A model generated the notes under the pieces. The model made no database searches and was not told the DNA's origin. It saw only the letters and a list, made by a program, of their open reading frames with translations. From assembly GCF_010500995.1 (NCBI RefSeq), contig NZ_QVMK01000018.1:51684-111782 (forward strand): a DNA stretch of 60,099 nt, written 5' to 3'. The translations under genes and the position numbers were made by a program. This document shows positions 36,396 to 44,853 of this stretch, in pieces (within the stretch, counting starts at the first letter, position 1; each line of letters begins with the position of its first letter). Source of the stretch: Bacteroides sp. 224. GTDB taxonomy: Bacteria; Bacteroidota; Bacteroidia; Bacteroidales; Bacteroidaceae.

Positions 36396-36499
36396 ACTTT
36401 AATTGAAATTTGAGGCGCAAAGATAAACATTTATATCGTTTTTTTTTCTAACTTGCACCCAAAACCTGCTATTTCAGAAATATACGAAGATACAGACTT

Positions 36500-36901
36500 A
36501 TGGAAATGGAAAAAAATGCTGACGGTATACGTCCATTGATCTTAGTTGCGGAAGATGATGATAGTAATTTCAAATTAATTAAAGCTATTATAGGGAAAAA
36601 GTGTGATATCGTTTGGGCGCGAAACGGACAGGAAATGGTAGAATTGTTTACTCAGCACCAGTCTGAAGCCTCGGCTATTCTGATGGATATTAAAATGCCT
36701 GTTATGACGGGGTTGGAGGCTACTCAAATTATTCGTGAAATGTCTTCTGATATTCCTATCATTATGCAAACTGCTTATGCATTTAGTTCTGATAAAGAAA
36801 ATGCAATGAACGCAGGGGCTACAGAGGTTTTGGTAAAGCCTATTACTTTAACTATTCTGAGAAATTGTTTATCGAAATACTTCCCCGAAATACAGTGGTA
36901 A
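36500..36901 (+). CDS. Stand-alone response regulator receiver domain
   Basis: 133 residues, a single receiver domain with no output domain. Acidic pocket D20-D21 (AEDDDSN), phosphorylated D63 (LMDIKMPVMTG), T91 (QTAYAF) and K113 (LVKPI). CheY-like or Spo0F-like; it may relay phosphate or act by protein contact. It stands alone, with the phosphate transporter and polyphosphate kinase converging 14 bases behind. No kinase gene is nearby, so its partner is unknown. Confidence 0.9.
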   Translation: MEMEKNADGIRPLILVAEDDDSNFKLIKAIIGKKCDIVWARNGQEMVELFTQHQSEASAILMDIKMPVMTGLEATQIIREMSSDIPIIMQTAYAFSSDKENAMNAGATEVLVKPITLTILRNCLSKYFPEIQW

Positions 36902-36915
36902 TAAAATATTAGCGT

Positions 36916-39159
36916 TTATTCGTCTACTTGAAATCTCATACTTACTTTCATCAGATTAATGGTATAAGTCACCACGTTTTGAGCTTCCTGAAGCATTGTA
37001 AGGTATACCAAACTTACCTTGATACTGTTGTTTTGACTTTGAATACGTTGTAACTCTTCGCGTTTAAGTGCAGATAGCTGATTGTTCAATGTATTTGATA
37101 AGCGAATATCTTCTTTAAGGTTGTCATAATCGTTGTTCTTTATTTTTTCGGAACAAGAATGTATTAACTCAACTATTCTACCGGAAAGTTCATTGAACTC
37201 TTCTTTTTGTGTTTGGTTTAGTGGGTTGAAGTTGTTGTCGATATGCTCTAATGCAGGTTCGCATAATCGGTCTATGGTGTATACTAATTCGCCTGCGAAG
37301 TCGTTTCCTTGATAGTAATACAATCCTTTTTCGAACAAGGTAGTGTTATCAAGATGAGACATTGCCATGGCACCTATTCTCCGCATTTGTTTAATAAGTT
37401 GTTTTTCGAACTTAATAGCTCCTTTGCTTTTTCGCAGTCCTCTCAAGTTTTCATCAATAAAAGAAGTTATAATGCGATTGAAGTTTTCTTCGGCAAAATC
37501 GAGAACCTTTCCTAATTCTTCGCGGGTATGTATGCGTAATAGTCTTAAAGCGTCACCGCTATTGGTGCTACGCATTAGTTGAGTAACGGTTTCGCTTACC
37601 TCTTCTTTTTTCTTTTTCTTGCTGAACATGGCTTGGCTACGAATCAGCATGAAAGCTGCAATGCCTGATAGGATTAAGATTGCTGCTGTTCCACCATAGT
37701 GAATAATTAGTGCAACAAAGAAACATAAGGTAAATGCGGCTCCGGCAGTAAGAAACCAACCACCTACAACAGATAAAACACCGGTGATGCGGAATACGGC
37801 AGAATCTCGTCCCCATGCACGGTCGGCAAGCGATGTACCCATAGCTACCATAAATGTTACATACGTAGTAGATAAAGGAAGTTTGAGCGATGTTCCCAAT
37901 GCGATAAGTAATCCGGCAACAACCAAATTGACAGAGGCACGTACCAAATCGAAAGCGGCACCATCGGCAATAATGGCTTCGTCTTTACGAAAACGCGTAT
38001 CTGCCCATTGCTTTGTTTTTTCCGGTATCCATTTGGATATACTGCTTCCTATATTCAGGCTGAGGCGTACAAAGGTTCTTGCCATTGGAGTGCTGCCGAA
38101 CATTTCTTCTCCTTCGTCCTGACGAGATAAATCTACAGATGTTTTTATTACATTGTGAGCTTTCTTGGAAGTAAACAATGCATAAACCATAATAGCTCCT
38201 GCTCCTACCAGAAAGTACCAAGGGGTGGAGGCAGAACCTAATAAGGAAGTCATTAAGAAATTATCGGGAGTAACTCCCGGACCTTGGGCCACAAAGTCAA
38301 TGTATGATGAATAGCCTGCCAATGGCACACCGATGAAGTTTACTAAGTCATTTCCGGCAAATGCAAGTGCCAAGGCAAATGTTCCTAATAATACCACTAC
38401 CTTAAATACATTAACTTTGAGCCAATGTAATATCTGCATAAGTATCGTGAAGAAGAGGAAACTGTAACCCACAAGCATTAAGGTGTTTTCCTGAATCCAT
38501 TGCTTGTTCTCGGCTGTCATGAAAGCACTGTCTTTTAAACCTTTAATCAACATAAAGTAAATGATTGCTGTTGCTGCAATACCTCCGAATAAGGCGATGC
38601 TGTACTTCATCCTTTTTTTGTAATTGAAGGTAAAGACGAGCCGGGCTATGTATTGAATAAACGTACCAAAGAAGAAAGCGATGGCCACCGATATAAATAT
38701 AGCCATGATAACCGAGAGTGCTTTATCGGTATTTATCAGATCTCCTAAACCTATGCTGTCGTCATTATACACTTTGATTAGTGATATGGCAAATGTGGCT
38801 CCTAAAAGTTCGAATACCATAGATACCGTTGTGGATGTGGGTAAGCCCAGAGAGTTAAAGGTGTCTAATAGTACTACATCCGTCAGCATAACGGCCAGTA
38901 GTATGCACATAATTTCTGCAAAATAGAAGTTTTGCGGTTGATAGATACCATGCCGGGCAATATCCATCATGCCATTAGAGAGCGATGCTCCTACAAATAT
39001 ACCGATGGCAGCAATAAATAGCACCGTTTTAAAGGGGGCAGCTTTGGCTCCGATAGCAGAGTTTAAGAAATTTACAGCATCATTGCTCACACCCACTAAG
39101 ATGTCGAAAATAGCAATGACGAATATAAAAATAACAATGCCGAGATAAAATGTTTCCAT
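36916..39159 (-). CDS. PiT-family phosphate transporter with C-terminal PhoU-like region
   Basis: 747 residues. PiT signature halves: FDILVGVSNDAVNFLNSAIGAK near residue 20-41 and FAGNDLVNFIGVPLAG in the middle, with about ten membrane helices to residue 530. The last 200 residues are soluble and helical (KVLDFAEENFNRIITSFIDE onward) and resemble PhoU. PiT proteins import metal-phosphate with protons or sodium. The tail may gate transport. It follows ppk1 on the same strand with a 65-base gap and may be co-transcribed with it. Confidence 0.88.
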   Translation of the reverse strand: METFYLGIVIFIFVIAIFDILVGVSNDAVNFLNSAIGAKAAPFKTVLFIAAIGIFVGASLSNGMMDIARHGIYQPQNFYFAEIMCILLAVMLTDVVLLDTFNSLGLPTSTTVSMVFELLGATFAISLIKVYNDDSIGLGDLINTDKALSVIMAIFISVAIAFFFGTFIQYIARLVFTFNYKKRMKYSIALFGGIAATAIIYFMLIKGLKDSAFMTAENKQWIQENTLMLVGYSFLFFTILMQILHWLKVNVFKVVVLLGTFALALAFAGNDLVNFIGVPLAGYSSYIDFVAQGPGVTPDNFLMTSLLGSASTPWYFLVGAGAIMVYALFTSKKAHNVIKTSVDLSRQDEGEEMFGSTPMARTFVRLSLNIGSSISKWIPEKTKQWADTRFRKDEAIIADGAAFDLVRASVNLVVAGLLIALGTSLKLPLSTTYVTFMVAMGTSLADRAWGRDSAVFRITGVLSVVGGWFLTAGAAFTLCFFVALIIHYGGTAAILILSGIAAFMLIRSQAMFSKKKKKEEVSETVTQLMRSTNSGDALRLLRIHTREELGKVLDFAEENFNRIITSFIDENLRGLRKSKGAIKFEKQLIKQMRRIGAMAMSHLDNTTLFEKGLYYYQGNDFAGELVYTIDRLCEPALEHIDNNFNPLNQTQKEEFNELSGRIVELIHSCSEKIKNNDYDNLKEDIRLSNTLNNQLSALKREELQRIQSQNNSIKVSLVYLTMLQEAQNVVTYTINLMKVSMRFQVDE

Positions 39160-39224
39160 AAATACGTGTTACGTTATATCATGCAAAGAAATGATATTCT
39201 TATTGCATGGAGGTGTCAGGTATA

Positions 39225-41297
39225 TTACAGAAATGTTTCATTTTTCTTTTTAAGATATTGATAGAAAGTGTATTGCGATCTCACGGGTTCCGCATTTGGA
39301 TCTTTTTTAAAAACATTTTCCTGCTTTGCATTTACAAAGCAAGCTTTTTGATTGTCTTTTAACTGAATGGAGAGCATATCGATAACTTCCTCGCGTAAGT
39401 TGGAGTCTAATACAGGTACTATGGCTTCAATCCGGCGATAGAGATTTCTTCGCATCCAGTCGGGAGAACCTAAATAAACTTTCGGTCGACCATTATTCCC
39501 GAAGTACCATACACGGGCATGTTCAAGGAAACTATCTACAATGCGGGTGACGCGTATGTTACTGCTGTAGCTCTGTTCGGGTATGAGGCAGCAAATACCA
39601 CGAACAATCAAGTCTATTTTTACCCCCTGTTGAGAAGCTTCGTAAAGTCGGTCAATCATAAGAGGATCTTGTAGTGCATTCATTTTGAGTACAATTCTTC
39701 CTCCTTTTCCTTGTTTAGCCAACTTTATTTCATTGTTGATAAGACGGTTTAGCTCCGGAATCAGGTTGAAACGGGCAACGAGCAATCGCTTAAATTCGGG
39801 TTTCTCTTTTCCTTGTAATGTAAGGAAAAGGTTGTGCAGATCGTTTACAACGGTCTGATTAATAGTAAAGAGCCCGATGTCAGCGTACAGCTTGGCAGTT
39901 TTTTCGTTAAAATTCCCCGTACTGATATAAGCATAACTACGTATTTGTTTACCCTCTGAATTGCGTCGTAACACTAAAGCAACTTTGGCATGTACTTTTA
40001 GCCCCGGTATGCTATATATAATGTTTATTCCGGCGGCTTTCATCATTTCTGCGGTGGTCAGGTTGTTTTCTTCGTCGAAACGGGCTTTTAATTCAACAAA
40101 TACAGTCACCTTCTTGCCATTTTGTGCGGCAGCAATTAATGTATTGATAACTGCGGAGTTCTCGGCCACCCGATATTGGGTAACCATAATCTCTCTGGTT
40201 AAAGGATCGTGAACTGCTTCATATAAAAAATGAATAAAGTGTTCGAAAGAATGGTAGGGGTAATGCAACATCAAATCTCTTTGAGCTACATACCTGAATA
40301 TAGATTCTTTATGGTCCAAGTAATTAAGTTTCATGGGTAGAGGCTTCTCGCTCCACTCAATCGCTTTATTGGGATTGGGCAAGTCGCGAAGATCTTCTAA
40401 GTTGAGGTGCTTATCTCCGGGAACCAACTCATTGCGGTCTATCTGAAAAGCATCTACTAAAAAAGAAAGAAAATCGTCGGGCATTTGTCGGTCGTACACA
40501 AAGCGGCTTACGGCTCCTATCTTTCTTTTCTTTACTTTCTTCTTTACCTGTTCTACGATGTCGGTATTCGATTCTTCGTCAATCAGAATATCGGCATCTC
40601 TGGATATCTTGATGCAAAAGCTACAATCTACATCGTATCCCGGGAAGATAACATCTAAATTGGCTTTGATTATATCTTCGGAAAACATCAGGTAGTAATT
40701 GCCTTCGTGTTCGGGCAATTCAATAAAGCGAGGTACTTTGAGGTAGGGTATCTTTATCGCAAAGTAGCTTACGGAGTCTGGTGCGTGCAATGGGAGGCCG
40801 CGCTTAAGGAGGCGCACGGCCAGATAAAGGCGCTTGTCTCTCAGAAACGAGCGGATTTTATCTTTAGATATCGGCACCGGTTGCAAGTAGGGGAATATCT
40901 CTTCCTGAAAGAAATCGCGTATAAACTGCTGATGGAAAAGTTCAACACTACGGCCTTGATAGAATATAATATGATTCTTACGTAAAGCCGGTAATATGCT
41001 ACGTTCGTAGATGCGGACGCGCTCTTCCAATTGTCGGTTTACCTCTGCATTAATATCTTTCAGTAATTCAATGGAGGATTGCACAGTCTCTTCGTCATTT
41101 CGGGCTATGCCGGAGGCTATTGCTTTATGATCGCCCACCCGTACTTTATAAAATTCTTCGAGATTGGAAGAGTAGATAGAGATAAAGTTGATACGTTCGT
41201 ATAAGGGTAAACGTTCGTCTTCTGCCTCCAATAGTACACGGTAGTTGAACGAGAGCCAGCTGATGTCTCTTTTGAAGTAGTTATATTTTTCTTCCAT
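39225..41297 (-). CDS. ppk1: Polyphosphate kinase 1
   Basis: 690 residues from MEEKYNYFKRDISWLSFNYR (start block). The catalytic histidine that becomes phosphorylated is in GLKVHAKVALVLRR, with TGNFNEKTAKLYADIGLFT behind it; the second conserved histidine is in FLEHARVWYFGNNG. It makes polyphosphate from ATP. The open frame extends to 41330 but that ATG lies upstream of the -7 box (41316-41323), so 41297 is used. Its neighbour is the phosphate transporter: uptake and storage of phosphate. Confidence 0.95.
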   Translation of the reverse strand: MEEKYNYFKRDISWLSFNYRVLLEAEDERLPLYERINFISIYSSNLEEFYKVRVGDHKAIASGIARNDEETVQSSIELLKDINAEVNRQLEERVRIYERSILPALRKNHIIFYQGRSVELFHQQFIRDFFQEEIFPYLQPVPISKDKIRSFLRDKRLYLAVRLLKRGLPLHAPDSVSYFAIKIPYLKVPRFIELPEHEGNYYLMFSEDIIKANLDVIFPGYDVDCSFCIKISRDADILIDEESNTDIVEQVKKKVKKRKIGAVSRFVYDRQMPDDFLSFLVDAFQIDRNELVPGDKHLNLEDLRDLPNPNKAIEWSEKPLPMKLNYLDHKESIFRYVAQRDLMLHYPYHSFEHFIHFLYEAVHDPLTREIMVTQYRVAENSAVINTLIAAAQNGKKVTVFVELKARFDEENNLTTAEMMKAAGINIIYSIPGLKVHAKVALVLRRNSEGKQIRSYAYISTGNFNEKTAKLYADIGLFTINQTVVNDLHNLFLTLQGKEKPEFKRLLVARFNLIPELNRLINNEIKLAKQGKGGRIVLKMNALQDPLMIDRLYEASQQGVKIDLIVRGICCLIPEQSYSSNIRVTRIVDSFLEHARVWYFGNNGRPKVYLGSPDWMRRNLYRRIEAIVPVLDSNLREEVIDMLSIQLKDNQKACFVNAKQENVFKKDPNAEPVRSQYTFYQYLKKKNETFL

Positions 41298-41315
41298 TAT
41301 CTTAAAGCTTTTGCC

Positions 41316-41347
41316 CAAATATAACATCAACTAACCAATTTACCCAA
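41316..41347 (-). promoter_or_regulatory. Bacteroidales-type promoter of ppk1
   Basis: Minus strand: TTG (41345-41347), 21 bases, TATATTTG (41316-41323). The -7 box is 19 bases upstream of the chosen start; the first ATG of the frame (41330) is inside the promoter. Confidence 0.65.
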
Positions 41348-41415
41348 TCTTCATTGAATAAATTTTCCCTGAATTATAAGTAGGAATTCAAAATTAATTC
41401 ATAATATGAGAAAGT

Positions 41416-41514
41416 CCCCCTCCGCCCTTTGGGCACCTCCCCCTTGCAGGGGAGGAGTCGATGCCGCAGGAATTCCTCCCCTGCAAGGGGGAGGTGCCCA
41501 AAGGGCGGAGGGGG
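41416..41514. repeat. 99-base perfect hairpin element, copy 2 (inverted relative to copy 1)
   Basis: The arms 41416-41456 and 41474-41514 are exact 41-base reverse complements; the 17-base loop is the reverse complement of the loop of the copy at 9343-9441. It lies between ppk1 and an unknown membrane protein gene. Confidence 0.9.
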
Positions 41515-41616
41515 TAATGATATAAACTAATTATGGACATCTACTTATGAATTAAAACTGCAATCATTTACCCCGATAGGGTATAAACTAATTCTGAGGG
41601 AAATGGGCTAATTATA

Positions 41617-41731
41617 CTCCGGGGCATAAATGCTCCCGGCAAAAGAATGGGCTTGATAAATCAGCCCAAGTTTCATTCTCAGAGGCATTTATGCCGATAT
41701 CTTCTTTGCCGGGAGCATTTATGCCCCAGAG
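41617..41731. repeat. Hairpin element (GGGGCATAAATGCTCCCGGC type)
   Basis: The arms 41617-41647 and 41702-41731 are reverse complements over about 30 bases with one or two differences. The central part holds a smaller hairpin (TGGGCTTGAT / ATCAGCCCA). A related word CTCCGGGAGCATTCATGCCCCGG occurs at 8069-8091. Confidence 0.7.
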
Positions 41732-41768
41732 TAAGTAGTGTTGGATTCAATTAGTAAGCAAAATATAG

Positions 41769-41840
41769 TCAGACCTAACAAGGCAAATGGTCAGACCTAA
41801 TTATTGAAAAGATCAGACCTAATGTAGTGTTAGGTCTGAC
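41769..41840. repeat. Tandem array, 22-base period, 3 units plus one inverted
   Basis: TCAGACCTAA starts at 41769, 41791 and 41813 (22 bases apart exactly); the inverse TTAGGTCTGA follows at 41830-41839 and can pair with any unit, giving a hairpin behind the 41873 gene. The 41298-41872 spacer has no gene. Confidence 0.85.
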
Positions 41841-41872
41841 CTTATAAATTGTTACAATTTTGAAAGATATTT

Positions 41873-42691
41873 CTAATTATCTGTAGCTTCCGGAGATGCT
41901 TCTTCCTTTAGCTTTTCTTCTATTAGTTTATTATGCTCTTCTGCACTTACATAGTCTTTTTCGTCCAATCCTTTTTCTTTGATTGCACGATTCTCACAAC
42001 GGCTGCAAAGTACAGTTATATTTTTCATTTCTTTAGACTGACTAACGCTTCCTTCGAATATCTCGTCTGTTCGGTTGGTATTAATGTATGAACAGTCGTT
42101 ATATAAATGGTAAACTTTTCCGGATTTTGTCCAGTACACAAAGTCGTGTCCGTTGTTTAGCCATTCTACGCGATTAATTTCTTCGGTATATTTTTCTATT
42201 GAAGGAGGGTTGAAGTCAATGCCACAAACGGCAGCAATAATCAGTGCAACTCCTGCAATACCCCCTAAAATACCTTTTTGTTTTCCATCCAGATTTTTAC
42301 TGGTAAGAATGAATATTACAAGTGGCACAAAAGCAATAATACTTGCAATAAGTCCTAACTGATTCTGCATAAAGAATTTGAACTTCTGCTTTTCCGAAGC
42401 TGGATCCAGTCGGTTCGACTTCTTCCATAAAATAGCTCCTGTTATTACCAATGCCAGATCGACCACCATCAAAACAATGATCCAAAGCATACTGATTGGT
42501 TCTTTAAATAAAAGAGAAATAGCCCCTATCTGAGCTCCTATTGCTAAGAACCAAAGAATTCCGGCAATAACGCGTAGTCTGGTTGCTTTACCCTTATTTT
42601 CGGGGGTAGGTACAAATGTTCTCGATTGGTTGCCGGATGGAGTTGACGAGCTTTCGCCATTAAGTCGGGTGATTTTTTTGTCTGTAGCCAT
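41873..42691 (-). CDS. Membrane protein of unknown function with a C-terminal Cys/His motif
   Basis: 272 residues. Four membrane helices lie between about 40 and 160 (for example ATRLRVIAGILWFLAIGAQ, LWIIVLMVVDLALVITGAI). The soluble C-terminal part reads KVYHLYNDCSYI, then LCSRCENRAI: H, C, and a CxxC pair that could bind zinc; similar short motifs occur in Ada-like or zinc-ribbon tails. The N-terminus is charged and Ser/Thr rich. The family is not recognised. A TATTTTTG -7 box is at 42733-42740. It is alone, with a repeat-filled spacer downstream. Confidence 0.75.
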   Translation of the reverse strand: MATDKKITRLNGESSSTPSGNQSRTFVPTPENKGKATRLRVIAGILWFLAIGAQIGAISLLFKEPISMLWIIVLMVVDLALVITGAILWKKSNRLDPASEKQKFKFFMQNQLGLIASIIAFVPLVIFILTSKNLDGKQKGILGGIAGVALIIAAVCGIDFNPPSIEKYTEEINRVEWLNNGHDFVYWTKSGKVYHLYNDCSYINTNRTDEIFEGSVSQSKEMKNITVLCSRCENRAIKEKGLDEKDYVSAEEHNKLIEEKLKEEASPEATDN

Positions 42692-42884
42692 GTTAATATA
42701 TTAAGTATTAGTTGTTCTTTTAAGATCAGCTGCAAAAATACAATAAAAAACGACACATAGAAAGAAACCTGATGCAATGTTAAGTAAATGATATGGGTAA
42801 AGCCCCACAGGAGAAATTTATTCAGCGAAAATTAGGTAAAATCACTTAGTTGATGTTACCTTTACTCCATAAAACAACGAAACA

Positions 42885-43376
42885 GTGATAAGAATCGGAC
42901 TATTATCGGATACGCATGCTTATTGGGACGAGAAGTACTTGGAGTATTTTGAATCCTGCGATGAAATATGGCATGTGGGAGATTTCGGATCGGTGGAAGT
43001 AGCACAAAAACTGGCTGCTTTTCGACCCTTGCGAGGTGTTTATGGCAATATTGACGGAAAAGAAATCCGCCAAATGTTTCCCCAGGTAAATCGCTTTACC
43101 GTAGATGGGGCCGAAGTGTTGATGAAACACATAGGTGGCTATCCGGGTAATTATGACCCTTCCATTCGTGGAAGTCTTTTGGTAAAGCCCCCTAAATTAT
43201 TTATCAGTGGGCATTCGCATATCCTGAAGGTGAAGTACGATAAAACACTGGATATGCTGCATATAAATCCCGGCGCAGCCGGGAAGTATGGCTTTCATAA
43301 AGTACGTACGCTAGTTCGCTTTGTGATTGATGATGGGGTGTTTAAGGATTTGGAGGTGGTTGAGTTGGCCGGGTAA
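42885..43376 (+). CDS. YfcE/MJ0936-type metallophosphoesterase
   Basis: 163 residues with a GTG start. Metal-binding motifs in order: IGLLSDTHAY, IWHVGDFGS, YGNIDGKE and ISGHSHILKV. Members hydrolyse phosphodiesters with Mn or Ni; the natural substrate is unknown. It is a single gene, converging on the 43382 gene 5 bases away. Confidence 0.88.
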   Translation: MIRIGLLSDTHAYWDEKYLEYFESCDEIWHVGDFGSVEVAQKLAAFRPLRGVYGNIDGKEIRQMFPQVNRFTVDGAEVLMKHIGGYPGNYDPSIRGSLLVKPPKLFISGHSHILKVKYDKTLDMLHINPGAAGKYGFHKVRTLVRFVIDDGVFKDLEVVELAG

Positions 43377-43381
43377 AGAGA

Positions 43382-44143
43382 TTATTGGTTTTTTCTATAT
43401 CCGAAAGCTGCACTTAGTCCCAGTTTTATGCTTAGATGCTGTCCCGTAAACTTCCTCCAATGTTTTTCTTCTACAATATCGGAAGTGTACATGTCTTTTT
43501 TTTGATACTCTATATCAATCTTTTTTAAAGCTTGCTTGTAGTTTATATCTAATGAAAGATGCAGATATTTTGTGATCTTGTAATTTAATGTAGCTCCGGG
43601 AAGAATATATCCAACAGTAGGGAGATGATTGTTGTCATCTGAAAAATACTTGATGTGATAGAGAGAGTTGCCGCCTTTTTCTTTTAACCTGCACGAATAG
43701 TATCCTACCATTGCGTCGCTAAACCCTATCCCTAAATAGGGAAGAAGACTGAAATGACGATTCTCTATACGATATTTTATTCCAAAGTTCATGTGAAAGG
43801 TATCATTAACATCATCATACCAAATATCATCTACATAGTACTGTTCTTGATCTTTGAGCTTTAATTCAGAGGGATCTTTTGATATTGACTGTGGAATAGA
43901 GAATGCGGTTTCTACAAACATTCCCCATTTAGGAAGCGGAAATACGGAATATTTGAATGAAACACCGGTGAAATTTTTACGATGAAGAATTTGTGAAGGT
44001 ATTTCTGGTGTTGTTTTTGATAAATTAAAATCGTTACCTACCGATAAAGTAAGGTAATGAATATTACCGCTATGTAATTTTTGTGCATTTGCTGTAACAC
44101 AAGAAATTAGGAATGTAAAAAGTATTAGATATTTAAAGTTCAT
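43382..44143 (-). CDS. Exported protein, probable outer-membrane beta-barrel
   Basis: 253 residues with a signal peptide (LILFTFLISCVTANAQ). The rest alternates amphipathic strands (FTGVSFKYSVFPLPKWGMFV, FHMNFGIKYRIENRHFSLLP, KYLHLSLDINYKQALKKI) and ends GLSAAFGY, as in small outer-membrane barrels. The family is not named. It follows the lipoprotein gene 44166-44723 by 22 bases and probably forms a pair with it. Confidence 0.65.
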   Translation of the reverse strand: MNFKYLILFTFLISCVTANAQKLHSGNIHYLTLSVGNDFNLSKTTPEIPSQILHRKNFTGVSFKYSVFPLPKWGMFVETAFSIPQSISKDPSELKLKDQEQYYVDDIWYDDVNDTFHMNFGIKYRIENRHFSLLPYLGIGFSDAMVGYYSCRLKEKGGNSLYHIKYFSDDNNHLPTVGYILPGATLNYKITKYLHLSLDINYKQALKKIDIEYQKKDMYTSDIVEEKHWRKFTGQHLSIKLGLSAAFGYRKNQ

Positions 44144-44165
44144 ATTGATTGAATGGTTTATCGGA

Positions 44166-44723
44166 TTATTGAAGAGTAATAGTAGAAGAGGTGATTTCTA
44201 TGATTTCATCATTTGTTTGAGTTATTTCAACACGAAATTGATGATCTCCGGCGAATGGTACAACTCGTAATGCTTTATAAAGATTTCTTAGTTTACCTGA
44301 AAAAGTTTGAATATTGAGACCCTCAGATGTTGGGTCGTCCATGGCTTCTTTTAGAGATAATGGATAATCAGCAAAACACTTGGATATATCACTTCCGGCA
44401 GGATGTTCTGCTGTAAAGTTGTTCAGGGTATATATCTTGATCGAAGAAATTTCAGGGTTCAACTTATATGTAGCATAGTCAGATTCCGGATTTTCTATTT
44501 CCTTAATCTCTAATTGTATTCGTAACATATAAGCCTCTTTCTTTATCGGGTCGGTATCACTAATAATGATTTTTTCTCCTTCGTTGTTTAGATGAAACAA
44601 GCTGACTTTTTCTAAAAAGGCTTCATAATAAACCGGTTCATATTCGAAACCCTCATCGCAAGTCATCGCCGTGCAAACCAACATTACCAGCAAACAGATA
44701 ATAGAAAAATGTGTTATTCTCAT
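44166..44723 (-). CDS. Lipoprotein of unknown function
   Basis: 185 residues. A signal segment (FSIICLLVMLVCTAMTC) with a lipobox-like cysteine at 22-23, then a beta-rich domain (EYEPVYYEAFLEKVSLFHL, LEIKEIENPESDYATYKLNP, ITQTNDEIIEITSSTITLQ). It resembles the small Bacteroides lipoproteins gathered under DUF5034, but I am not sure. A TAGCTTTG -7 box lies at 44757-44764. It is co-transcribed with the barrel-like 43382 gene. Confidence 0.65.
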   Translation of the reverse strand: MRITHFSIICLLVMLVCTAMTCDEGFEYEPVYYEAFLEKVSLFHLNNEGEKIIISDTDPIKKEAYMLRIQLEIKEIENPESDYATYKLNPEISSIKIYTLNNFTAEHPAGSDISKCFADYPLSLKEAMDDPTSEGLNIQTFSGKLRNLYKALRVVPFAGDHQFRVEITQTNDEIIEITSSTITLQ

Positions 44724-44853
44724 AAGATATTAAATTGTGTGTATATTAGCTAAATGCAAAGCTAACGCAAATATTGCATAGCTTTCTTTCTTTTTCAGTT
44801 GTTTGTTTTAAAAAACTTTCCTTTCTTTGTTGGAGAATTGAATGATTTAAAAT

